Part shown: positions 14,458 through 23,651 of the stretch, one piece after another | How positions within the stretch are numbered: position 1 is the stretch's first letter | Layout: every line of letters starts with the position of its first letter | DNA from: Tomocerus qinae | Taxonomy: Eukaryota; Arthropoda; Collembola; Entomobryomorpha; Tomoceridae | DNA length: 64,000 nt | Assembly (NCBI GenBank): GCA_020055645.1 | Contig: CM034547.1 | Coordinates: forward strand, 27,457,013-27,521,012 | Direction: 5' to 3' | Made by a program: the position numbers and the translations under genes | Notes under the pieces: model-generated | Databases searched by the model: none | What the model was told of the DNA's origin: nothing | What the model saw: only the letters and a program-made list of their open reading frames with translations

Positions 14458-14697
14458 GACGTATTGAGGGATGGGTTTTACGGGCTGAAGCCCCCACCCC
14501 CGTAATCCAAAGGGAATTTTTTTCTCAAAACAGCAAAAAATTTTGCGTTCCGCGCAACTATTTGGCATTTTTATGCCATTTTGAATCATTTCCGTCAAAA
14601 CAGGCCAAATATTTTTGCACTAAGCGCGAATATATATAATTAAAATATCTATTGGAAGTTTTAGCCCCCCCGAAACTCAGTTCTGTATACGTGCTTG
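14458..14697. mobile_element. hAT-type MITE, copy 2 (degraded)
   Basis: Diverged relative of the elements at 4752-5000 and 30473-30720, sharing CGTATTGAGGG at the left, the CCCCCACCCCCGTAATCCAA block, the TTCCGCGCAACTA block and CCCCCCCGAAACTCAGTTCTG near the right end. It is flanked by a 7-bp direct repeat AAATCAT (14451-14457 and 14698-14704), consistent with a decayed 8-bp target duplication. Confidence 0.65.
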
Positions 14698-15288
14698 AAA
14701 TCATTTTTGTACTTACTGTACTAATACCATAAATTAGTAATATTAATGCGGCAATATGCTGAGGCTGCAGTTGCATACGGTTCTATACTTGGACACAGTA
14801 CTGAATGTGTTACACGTGATGACTTGATACAGAGTACTTCACTGCAACACAGTCCTAGATGTCACCAACATATTATTCTGCAGTATTAACCTACCTTCCT
14901 AGATTTCTAGTCCTCTTCTCACTCTTCTCCTCCACTTTCTTCATCTAATCATCTTGCTCTCATTGAATTCACATTCCTTTCTTTCCCTTTTATGCCCTAT
15001 TTTCCTTTCTACTTTACATACAATTACATACTATAATACACGCATCAAGCAAATAGGAAGTACACTTATGCTTACTAACTGCTGCAATTAAAACACATTA
15101 CACGCTAGTACACACTTTACATAATGTTATTATGTAGTGTACTCCGTATAATATAATACACGTTCTCACGTTTACAATTACTACTAGTAAAGTTACCCGT
15201 CCTACGGACGGGGAAGTAACAGAACGCTTGAATTCCTTAAAAATTTCAAAAATTTCAAGCATAAAATTTGTAAAATTTATTCTAATCA

Positions 15289-16300
15289 ATGTGGAGTAGA
15301 ATATGGAGTAGAATATGGAGTAGAATATGGAGTAGAATATGGAGTAGAATATGGAGTAGAATATGGAGTAGAATATTAGAATATGGAGTAGAATATGGAG
15401 TAGAATATGGAGTAGAATATGGAGTAGAATATGGAGTAGAATATGGAGTAGAATATGGAGTAGAATATGGAGTAGAATATGGAGTAGAATATGGAGTAGA
15501 ATATGGAGTAGAATATGGAGTAGAATATGGAGTAGAATATGGAAAGTAGAATATGGAGTAGAATATGGAGTAAAATATTAAGGAGTAGAATATGGAGTAG
15601 AATATGGAGTAGAATGAGTAGAATATGGGAGTAGAATATGGAGCAGAATATGGAGTGGAATATGGAGCAGAATATGGAGTAGAATATGGAGCAGAATATG
15701 GAGCAGAATGTGGAGTAGAATATGGAGTAGAATATGGAGTAGAATATGGAGTAGAATATGGAGTAGAATATGGAGTAAGAATATGAGGTAGAATATGGGA
15801 GTAGAATATGGAGTAGAATATGGAGTAGAATATGGAGTAGAATATGGAGTAGAATATGGAGTAGAATATCAGGAGTAGAATATGGAGTAGGAATATGGAG
15901 TAGAATATGGAGGTAGAATATGGAGTAGAATATGGAGTAAGAATATGGAGTAGGAATATGGAGTAGAATATGGAGTAGAATATGGAGTAGAATATGGAAG
16001 TAGAATATGGAGTAGAGATATGGAGTAGGAATATGGAGTAGAATATGGAGTAGAATATGGAGTAGAATATTGGAGTAGAATATGGAGTAGAATATGGAGT
16101 AGAATATGGAGTAGAATATGGAGTAGAATATGGAGTAGAATATGAAATTAGTGTGGAGTAGAATATGAAATTAGTGTGCAGTAGAATATGAAATTAGTGT
16201 GGAGTAGAAGATGGAGTAAGTGTAGAGTAGAATATGAAATATGTGTGGAGTAGAATATGGAGTATGTGTAGAGTAGAATATGGAGTAAGTGTGGAGTACA
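15289..16300. repeat. 12-bp minisatellite (GGAGTAGAATAT)n inside Helitron copy 1
   Basis: About 80 units of GGAGTAGAATAT. They are nearly perfect at 15289-15540 and increasingly irregular after that (single-base slips, GGAGCAGAAT and GGAGTAAGTGT variants). The 86-codon open frame over the perfect part only reads the repeat and is not a gene. Confidence 0.95.
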
Positions 16301-17255
16301 ATGTACCGAAAGGATCATAGAGTAGCTTAAGGAGTACTAACATCAAAGGAGTGTTTAGTTACCCCTTAACCCACCAGCGAAGATACCCCTGGATTGAATG
16401 CCGTCAAAAATGCCACCTGCCGTACAATTACACTTCAAAATTCTACGTGTAGTACCCCGTGAAAACTTTACACCTACACAACCGCACAGTCTGAGTGTAC
16501 TTCCGTCGTTCCGTCCGTCCCCACTATAACGTTCGAATGCAATTACGGATATTGACTAAACTTGGCAAAAACAATGCTTATGGACCACTGACGATTCCTA
16601 TTGATTTTAGGGTAAATGGGTCCATTGGTTGCTGAGAAACCGCGCGCTCACTTCGTAAGTTCATTTTGATAGTCTAAGTAGAAAATGAGCGTACTTCAAT
16701 TCCGTTTCCTATAAACTGTTTCATCCATAGTATAAAATATTCACCCGCATTTGACCAAATTTAAGACTTTTTTAATGAAGTAAATAAAACTGGAAAAATA
16801 ACTACAATAGGACAGAAATAAATATATTTCGCATTTTTAGCTCGCCTGATTAAGGCAGCTTATAGAACCACACAGTCTGTCCATGCGTCCGTCCGGACCC
16901 ACGACACCTTTCGAACGCATTAACCGAAGTTTACCAAATTCAGCATAAGCAATGCCTACTGAGTGGTGACGAACCCTATTGATTTTTTGGTTCAAATCGG
17001 TTTTATAAATTGCTTTGAGACACCGCACGCTCACTTTGTCTTTATTTGTTAATCAAAGCCGAAAATGGACCATAAAAATTTCAATTGCGTTTCCTATAAA
17101 TTGTTAGCTAAATTATAAATATGTAACTCCGCTACTACCAAATTTAAAAATGCTATAATAACGTAAATAAAACTTTCGAAAATAATCTATTATAGTATTT
17201 TGAAATAAATATATTTCGCATTTATATTTAAATTGATAGCCAAATTAGCTGATAT

Positions 17256-17289
17256 AAATAGATTAATGATAGTCATCATTAATCTATTT
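17256..17289. repeat. Perfect 15-bp palindrome with 4-nt loop
   Basis: AAATAGATTAATGAT (17256-17270), loop AGTC, then the exact complement to 17289. It sits at the edge of the AT-rich tandem array inside Helitron copy 1. Confidence 0.7.
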
Positions 17290-17690
17290 TGACATTCTGT
17301 TGAATTTGATAGTCAACAATTATTAATTTTGATTTTCTGTTGATTTTCATAGTCAATAATTATCACTTTTGATTTTCTGTTGATTTTCATAGTCAACAAT
17401 TATCAATTATTTTGATTTATGTTTATTTTCATAGTCAACAATTATCAATTATTTTGATTTATGTTCATTTTCACAGTCAATAATTATCAATTATTTTGAT
17501 TTATATTCCATTTTCATTATCTGTCAACAATTATCAATTTTGATTTTAAGAATCATTTTCATAGTTAACAGTTTATCAGACTTTTGATTTTGCATGTTGG
17601 GTTTCATAGTAACAATTATCAATTTTGATTTCATGTTGGGTTTCATAATGTAATTAACGTCAATTTTGATTTTCTTGTTTGATTTTTCTA
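17290..17690. repeat. AT-rich tandem repeat, about 47-bp unit
   Basis: About eight diverging units containing TTTTGATTT, TTTTCATAGTCAACAA and TTATCAATTATT. Drift increases to the right. Non-coding. Confidence 0.75.
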
Positions 17691-18184
17691 AATGATATAG
17701 CTTTCGTTTCCTTATAATATCAATTTTTTGAATTTTTAAGATATGTCGTAATGCTACATATACAAAGACTCAACTCTGAAAGTTTAATTCAAAATCTGTA
17801 CGCTCGGTTTTGTATTACGTTCGAGTACTTTTCGTTTACCAAAATGTGTGTACACTGTAACCTTTATTCAGGCGACCTTCTGTTACGGCTTGCTGTAGGT
17901 TTTAGCTCACCTGAATAAGGCAGCTTATAGAAATCGCACAGTCTGTCCGTCCGTACCTCCCGTCCGTCCGTACCCACGATAACTTTCGGAACGCAAAGAC
18001 GGATATTGACCAAGCTTGGCAGAAACAATGCCTATGGACCACTGACGATCCCTATTGATTTTAGGGTTAGTTGGTCCATTGGTTGCTGGAATACCGCGCC
18101 CTCACTTTGTCTTCATTTTGATAGTCAAAGTTAAAAATGGGCATTAAAAAAGTTCAATTGCGTTTCATATAAATTCTCATGAAG

Positions 18185-18560
18185 GTCCCACATGAAGTCG
18201 GCTGTCGTGTTGGTGGGTGTCGGGTCCCATGTAGTCGGCTGTCTCGTTGGTGGGTGTTGGGTCCCATGTAGTCGGCTGTCGTGTTGGTGGGTGTCGGGAC
18301 CCATGTAGTCGGCTGCCAGGTTTGTGGGTGTCGGGTATACTTGGACGGCTGTCGTATTGATGGGTGTGGGGTCTCGCGCCAATCTGCTGTCGTGTTGGTG
18401 GGTGTCGGGACCGATGTAATCGGCTGTCGTATTGGTGGGTGTCGGGTCCCATGTAATCGGCTGTCGTGTTGATGGGTGTTGGGTATCATGTAGTCGGCTG
18501 TCGTGTTGGTGGATGTTGGGCTGGGCCCCATGTAGTCGGCTGTCGTTTTTGTAGAAGTCA
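18185..18560. repeat. About 36-bp GC-rich minisatellite in Helitron copy 1
   Basis: About ten units of GTGTTGGTGGGTGTCGGG followed by TCCCATGTAGTCGGCTGTC, with substitutions. The open frames on both strands here are periodic translations of the repeat, not genes. It corresponds in position and sequence style to the array at 20620-22560 in copy 2. Confidence 0.85.
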
Positions 18561-18874
18561 GGTCGAGGGTGGAACTTCCACACTCTCAGTTAAAACGGCT
18601 GTTAGTTAGCATTACCGGGGAAGACGGAATAAGTGAGCTCCGGCTTATGGTAAAGGGAGGCTTATAGTCGCAGCTGGGACGACAACCCCGGTGCTTACCA
18701 TATAGAATAAGAAGTTCAACCGTCGTACAACGGTACAACTACATACATACACAATTCATACTAGTAAAGTTACCCGTCCTACGGACGGGGTAGTAACAGA
18801 ACGCTTGAATTCCGAATTCCTTAAAACATTTCAAAATTTTCAAGAGTAAAATTTGTAAAATTTATTCTGATAAA

Positions 18875-19610
18875 TGTGGAGTAAGTGTGGAGTAGTATAT
18901 GGAGTACTTGTGGGGTAGTATATGGAGTACTTGTGGGGTAGTATATGGAGTACTTGTGGGGTAGTATATGGAGTACTTGTGGGGTAGTATATGGAGTACT
19001 TGTGGGGTAGTATATGGAGTACTTGTGGGGTAGTATATGGAGTACTTGTGAGGTAAGTATATGGAGTACTTGTGGGGTAGTATATGAATACTTATTGGGG
19101 TAGTATATGGGCCACTTGTGGAGTAGTATTGGAGTACGCATGGAGGTAGAATATGGAGTACGTGTGGAGTAGTATATGAAGTACGTGTGGAGTAGTATAT
19201 GGAGTACGCATGGAGTAGAATATAGGAGTAAAGGGAAGTAAAATATGGAGTACTTGTGGAGTAGAATATGGACTACGTGAGCAATTAGAATATGGACTAC
19301 GTGAGGAGTAGAATCATGGAGTACGTGTGGAGTAGAATATGGGAGTACGTGTGGAGTATAATATGGAGATACGTGTGGAGTATAATATTGAGTACGTGTG
19401 GAGTGAGTATATGGAAAGTACGTGTGGAGTAGGATATGGAGTACGTGTGGAGTAGAATATGATGCATTGTGGAGTAGAATATGGAGTACGTGTGGTGTAG
19501 AATATGGAGTACGTGTGGGTAGAATATGGAGTACGTGTGGAGTAGAATATGGAGTACGTGTGGAGTAGAATATGGATTAAGTGTGGAGTACACAGTAGAA
19601 CATAGAGTAA
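18875..19610. repeat. GGAGTA-type minisatellite in Helitron copy 2
   Basis: Units of about 23 bp, GGAGTACTTGTGGGGTAGTA (18895-19080), pass into GGAGTACGTGTGGAGTAGAA variants up to 19610. This is the counterpart of the array at 15289-16300, but with a doubled, diverged unit. Confidence 0.9.
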
Positions 19611-19734
19611 GTAGTACCAACCTCAGCAGATAATGAAGTTACCAATCACCCATCGTATGGAAGTTACCCCCTGAAATTGTATGTCAAAATTCGATCAGCC
19701 GTGCAATTACGCTTCAAAAATTCTACGTAGAATT

Positions 19735-20280
19735 ACCCCGTCAAAATCCCACCTACTGTGCACTTGCCCATCAAAATCCCACCTATTGTGTACTTGCTCA
19801 TTAAAAATCCAATCGCGCCCATGTGCCCTTGCCCATCAAAATTCCACCTGCCAAAACGTGATATTAACCCGTAAAAACTACCTGCCGTGATATTACCCAT
19901 CAAAAACTACCTGCCGTGATATTACCCGTAAAAACTACCTGCCGTGATATTACCCGTAAAAACTACCTGCCGTGATATTACCCGTAAAACTACCTGCCGT
20001 TATGTTACCCGTAAAAATATCACCTGCTGTGAAATTACCCTTTCTCTGTAACGTTACCCGTACATGTTCTACTTATGAAATTACAGTTAAAACGTTTCTG
20101 CGAAATTAAACGCGCAAATTATCATCTATGGAATTACCCGTTATAATTCCACCTGTGAGAATTACACCTAAATTCCATCTGCGAAATTAAACGCAAATTA
20201 TCATCTATGGAATTACCCGTTATAATTCCACCTGCGAAATTACACTTAAAATTCCATCTGCGAAATAAGCCGTAAAAATT
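19735..20280. repeat. Tandem repeats, 27-28 bp (TTACCC...CTACCTGCCGTGATA)
   Basis: A clean run at 19850-20030 has units of TTACCCGTAAAAACTACC plus TGCCGTGATA. Flanking stretches are looser relatives (ATCAAAATCCCACCTATTGTG; AAATTACCCGTTATAATTCC). Copy 1 has the same motif family at 16350-16480, so it belongs to the Helitron body. Confidence 0.8.
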
Positions 20281-20315
20281 CCATCTGGCTTTTTTGTGTA
20301 TTTGGGAGTCAACTC

Positions 20316-20349
20316 TCGTGTAGTCCGGATTTGCCTACCGACTACACGA
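20316..20349. repeat. 10-bp stem inverted repeat inside Helitron copy 2
   Basis: TCGTGTAGTC (20316-20325) and GACTACACGA (20340-20349) form a perfect stem with a 14-nt loop. Confidence 0.6.
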
Positions 20350-20619
20350 AAGAAATTAAGTTTATATTATTGTTCATAGGAAGTTATCTAGATTGATAGG
20401 TTTTTGCAAAACAGTAGTTACCTAATTTTTACATTTTTCTATTACCAATTACCTAATTAAATGACATTTCCATGTTTTACATAGCTTGAATATCAATTAA
20501 TTAAAAAATTACCCAAACCCCATTGTATATTTTAAAAGTTTCTGCCAATATTTTATATGAACTAAATTAATTTGTACCATAACGGATTGCTTTTTCTTAA
20601 AAAAAAATACCATGTAATT

Positions 20620-22560
20620 TGGACGGGGAGTCGGATATTGTGTTAGCAGGGATTCGGGTATTATGTTGGTGGAAGTCGAGTATTGTATCCCGGTGGGAGT
20701 CAGGGTCATGTGTTGGTGGGAGTCGGATATTGTGTTGGCTGGATTCGAGTATTGTATCAGTGGGAGTCGGGTCATTTGTTGGTGGGAGTCGGGCATTGTG
20801 TCAGTGGGAGTCGGATATTGTGTTAACCGGATTCGAGTATTGTATCAGTGGGGAGTCAGGGTCATTTGCTGGTGGGAGTCGGGTATTGTATTAGTGGGAG
20901 TCGGGGTTTCCCATCAGTGGGAGTCGGGGTTTCATCAGTGGGAGTCGGGTCATGTGTTGGTGGGAGTCGGGTCATGTGTTGGTGGGAGTCGGGTCATGTG
21001 TTGGTGGGAGTCGGGTCATGTGTTGGTGGGAGTCGGGTCATGTGTTGGTGGGAGTCGAAGTCGGGTCATGTGTTGGTGGGAGTCGGATATTGTGTTGGCT
21101 GGAGTCGGGTATTGTGTTGGTGGGAGTCGTAAGTATTGTATCGGTGGGAGTCGGTGCACGTGGTGTTGGGAGTCGGATATTATGCCGGTGAGTCGGATAT
21201 TGTGTTGGCTGGATTCGAGTATTGTATCAGTGGGAGTCGGGTCATTTGTTGGTGGGAGTCGGGCACTGTGTCCAGTGGGAGTCGGATATTGTGTTAACCG
21301 GATTCGAGTATTGTATCAGTGGGAGTCCGGGTCATTTGTTGGTGGGAGTCGGGTATTGTATTAGTGGGAGTCGGGGTTTGTATCAGTGGGAGTCGGGGTT
21401 TGTATCAGTGGGAGTCGGGTCATGTGTTGGTGGGAGTCGGGTCATGTGTTGATGGGAGTCGGGTCATGTGTTGGTGGGAGTCGGGTCATGTGTTGGTGGG
21501 AGTCGGGTCATGTGTTGGGTGGGAGTCGGGTCATGTGTTGGTGGGAGTCGGGTCATGTGTTGGTGGGAGTCGGGTCATGTGTTGGTGGGAGTCGGGTCAT
21601 GTGTTGGTGGGAGTCGGGTCATGTGTTGGTGGGAGTCGGGTCATGTGTTGGTGGGAGTCGAAGTCGGGTCATGGGTTGGTGGGTGTCGGATATTGTGTTG
21701 GCTGGAGTCGGGTATTGTGTTGGTGGGAGTCGGGTATTGTATCGGTGGGAGTCGGGTCATGTGTTGGTGGGAGTCGAAGTCGGGTCATGTGTTGGTGGGA
21801 GTCGGATATTGTGTTGGCTGGAGTCGGGTATTGTGTTGGTGGGAGTCGGGTATTGTATCGGTGGGAGTCGGGTAATGTGGTGTTGGGAGTCGGATATTGT
21901 ACCGGTGGGAGTCGGATATTGTGTTGGCTGGATTCGAGTATTGTATCAGTGGGAGTCGGGTCATTTGTTGGTGGAGTCGGGCATTGTGTCAGTGGGAGTC
22001 GGATATTGTGTTAACCGGATTCGAGTATTGTATCAGTGGGAGTCGGGTCATTTGTTGGTTTGGGAGTCGGGTATTGTATTAGTGGGAGTCGGGGTTTGTA
22101 TCGGTAGGGAGTCGGGGTTTGTATCAGTGGGAGTCGGGTCATGTGTTGGTGGGAGTCGGGTCATGTGTTGGTGGAGTCAGGGTCATGTGTTGGTGGGAGT
22201 CGGGTCATGCGTGTTGGTGGGAGTCGGGTCATGTGTTGGTGGGAGTCGGGTCATGTGTTGAGTGGGAGTCGAAGTCGGGTCATGTGTTGGTGGGAGTCCC
22301 GGATATTGTGTTGGCTGGAGTCGGGTATTGTGTTGGTGGGAGTCGGGTATTGTATCGGTGGGGAGTCGGGTAATGTGGTGTTGGGAGTCGGATATTGTAC
22401 CGGTGGGAGTCGGGTATTGTATCGGTGGGAGTCGGGTAATGTGTTGATGGGAGTAGGGTAATATATCCAGGTGGGAGTCGGGTATTGTATCAGTGGGTGT
22501 CGGGGTATTGGATCGGTGGTAGTCGGGTATTGTATTGGTGGTTGTCGGGTGTCTTATTGG
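20620..22560. repeat. 21-bp minisatellite (GGTGGGAGTCGGGTCATGTGT)n, about 1.9 kb
   Basis: About 90 units with several ordered variants (GTCGGATATTGTGTTGGCTG, GGGTATTGTATC, GGTTTGTATCAGT). A higher-order block of about 0.5 kb recurs around 20640, 21190 and 21900. All three plus-strand frames stay open for long distances because the unit length is a multiple of three and stop-free. None of these frames is a plausible protein gene. Confidence 0.95.
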
Positions 22561-22581
22561 CGGGTTATCGAATCTTGTGTT

Positions 22582-23180
22582 GGTAGCTGTTGCTTGGCAT
22601 TGGAGTAGTGGAAGGAGTGAGCTTATAGTAAAGGGAGGCTTATGGTAAAGGGAGTCTTATGGCCGCAGCAATAGCATCCGCAGACGACGACGACAACACC
22701 ACTACGGCCAAGGAAGATAGATATATAGGGTAACCTGGAAGGATAATAGTGTGGATGGGACGAGGACAGTAGCGGAGCTGTCAAAGACACCAGCGATTCT
22801 GTCAGTTGACAGGGCTACTACTTGAATCACACTGTTGTAAAATTACACCGTTAGATGCTACATTTATTCTGTTCGCATTACTAACATAGTGGCTCTAGAC
22901 TCTGCGCTCTAGAATACCAATGCGCCACTTTTTATCTGTTCGCAGGTATTAGTTGGACCAAAAAGGTAATGGTTTTGGCTCTCCTACTATAACCCTAGAT
23001 TTTAGATGGCTTAGCCATGGGTTGACTACGGCTTACCATATTGAGATGGTAGCTGTTGCTTGGCATTGGAGTAGTGGAAGGAGTGAGCGAAGGCTTATAG
23101 TAAAGGGAGGCTTATGGTAAAGGGAGTCTTATGGCCGCAGCAATAGCATCCGCAGACGACGACGACAACACCACTACGGC
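22582..23180. repeat. Duplicated 127-133 bp segment
   Basis: 22582-22708 and 23048-23180 are nearly identical (GGTAGCTGTTGCTTGGCATT ... GACGACGACAACACCACTAC). They differ mainly by a 6-bp insertion (GAAGGC). A diverged relative is at 18600-18700. These are the 5'-proximal parts of the Helitron family, suggesting a terminal duplication. Confidence 0.85.
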
Positions 23181-23520
23181 TTACCATATTGAGATAACGC
23201 ACAACACAACAAATGTGAAATGAGACTGAGAAGCGACTATGAGATGAGACTATTATGAGACTGCTAAAAATATTCATGTGAAATGTAAAACTGTGAACAA
23301 TGCAGTACACATTCGCAAGTCGAAACTGGAAAATTCCAAAGAAAAAGGTAGTGGCTGTGAGTAATTGACAATTGAGTATAAAATATTGTAGCAGCTGCAA
23401 AGAAACTATTTTATGATAGTTGGTAAGTGATGTAAAAGAAAGCATATTCGAAATATTCGAATTTTAGTAAATAAATAAGCGTGGTAGCAATTGAATTCAA
23501 CTTAAAAATGCCTAAAACAT

Positions 23521-23526
23521 TTTATT
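23521..23526 (-). promoter_or_regulatory. Candidate poly(A) signal of the Kv gene
   Basis: AATAAA on the minus strand, 126 nt past the stop codon of the Kv channel gene. The position fits, but the base composition makes chance matches common. Confidence 0.4.
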
Positions 23527-23651
23527 AATAACAACTACAGCCAAGTTTGTGGTATGGTATGGACATAGTTTAAAGACAGGATATTAAAGTAATACTTAGG
23601 TTTAAAAAATTCGCTTTCAACTTCAACTTTTTAGGAATTTATATACTTGTA

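Larger units (their letters stand above)
13099..15183. other. Intergenic region upstream of spenito
   Basis: Holds the 5' flank of the spenito-like gene, a diverged tandem repeat (13985-14215) and a degraded hAT-type MITE (14458-14697). The open frames near 13640-13950 overlap on the same strand and resemble no family I know. I see no exon here. Confidence 0.5.
16470..18175. repeat. Interspersed about 375-bp unit, three diverged copies
   Basis: Copies begin near 16470, 16837 and 17898. Each carries CACAGTCTGTCC with (CGTC)n-like runs, a TTCGAACGCA / TTCGGAACGC block, GGATATTGACCAAGCTTGGC or a variant, CCTATTGATTTTAGGGT, and CGCGCTCACTT or similar. The first two are adjacent; the third follows the AT-rich tandem repeat. 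No coding potential. Confidence 0.75.
15184..18707 (-). mobile_element. Non-autonomous Helitron-like element, copy 1
   Basis: Read on the minus strand, the left-hand end has the Helitron 3' signature: a 7-bp-stem GC-rich hairpin (CCCGTCC / GGACGGG, 15196-15212), eight bases, then CTAG (15187-15184) followed by host T. The opposite end near 18700 has TTCTATATGGTAAGC, a diverged form of the 5' end of copy 2. No Rep/helicase coding is seen. In between, from the 3' end: a 12-bp minisatellite, a spacer with TACCCC motifs, a roughly 375-bp unit present about three times, an AT-rich tandem repeat, and a roughly 36-bp minisatellite. The 5' boundary is uncertain by a few bases. Confidence 0.65.
18761..23194 (-). 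mobile_element. Non-autonomous Helitron-like element, copy 2
   Basis: On the minus strand it begins TCTCAATATGGTAAGCCG at 23194, preceded by host A (23195). It ends with hairpin CCCGTCC/GGACGGG (18773-18789), TAACTTTA and CTAG (18764-18761), followed by host T (18760). This is insertion between A and T with 5'-TC and 3'-hairpin-CTRR, the Helitron pattern. A second internal 5' end (A then TCTCAATATGG) sits at 23047-23041, and a segment of about 130 bp is present twice beside it. No Rep/helicase coding is visible. Copies 1 and 2 lie head to tail, 53 bp apart, and share the 3' end, the GGAGTA-type minisatellite, the TTACCC spacer and the distal GTCGGGT-type array. Confidence 0.7.

Noticed and set aside
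15289-15549. 86-codon plus-strand ORF
   Set aside because: Pure translation of the 12-bp minisatellite.
18131-18583. Minus-strand ORFs rich in His/Thr/Pro
   Set aside because: Periodic translation of the 36-bp minisatellite; alternative frames are equally open.
20663-22447. Several overlapping ORFs of 60-291 codons
   Set aside because: All three frames are open because the 21-bp unit has no stops; no start context or domain.
15289-22560. CRISPR-like regular repeats
   Set aside because: Direct tandem arrays with no unique spacers, in an animal genome.
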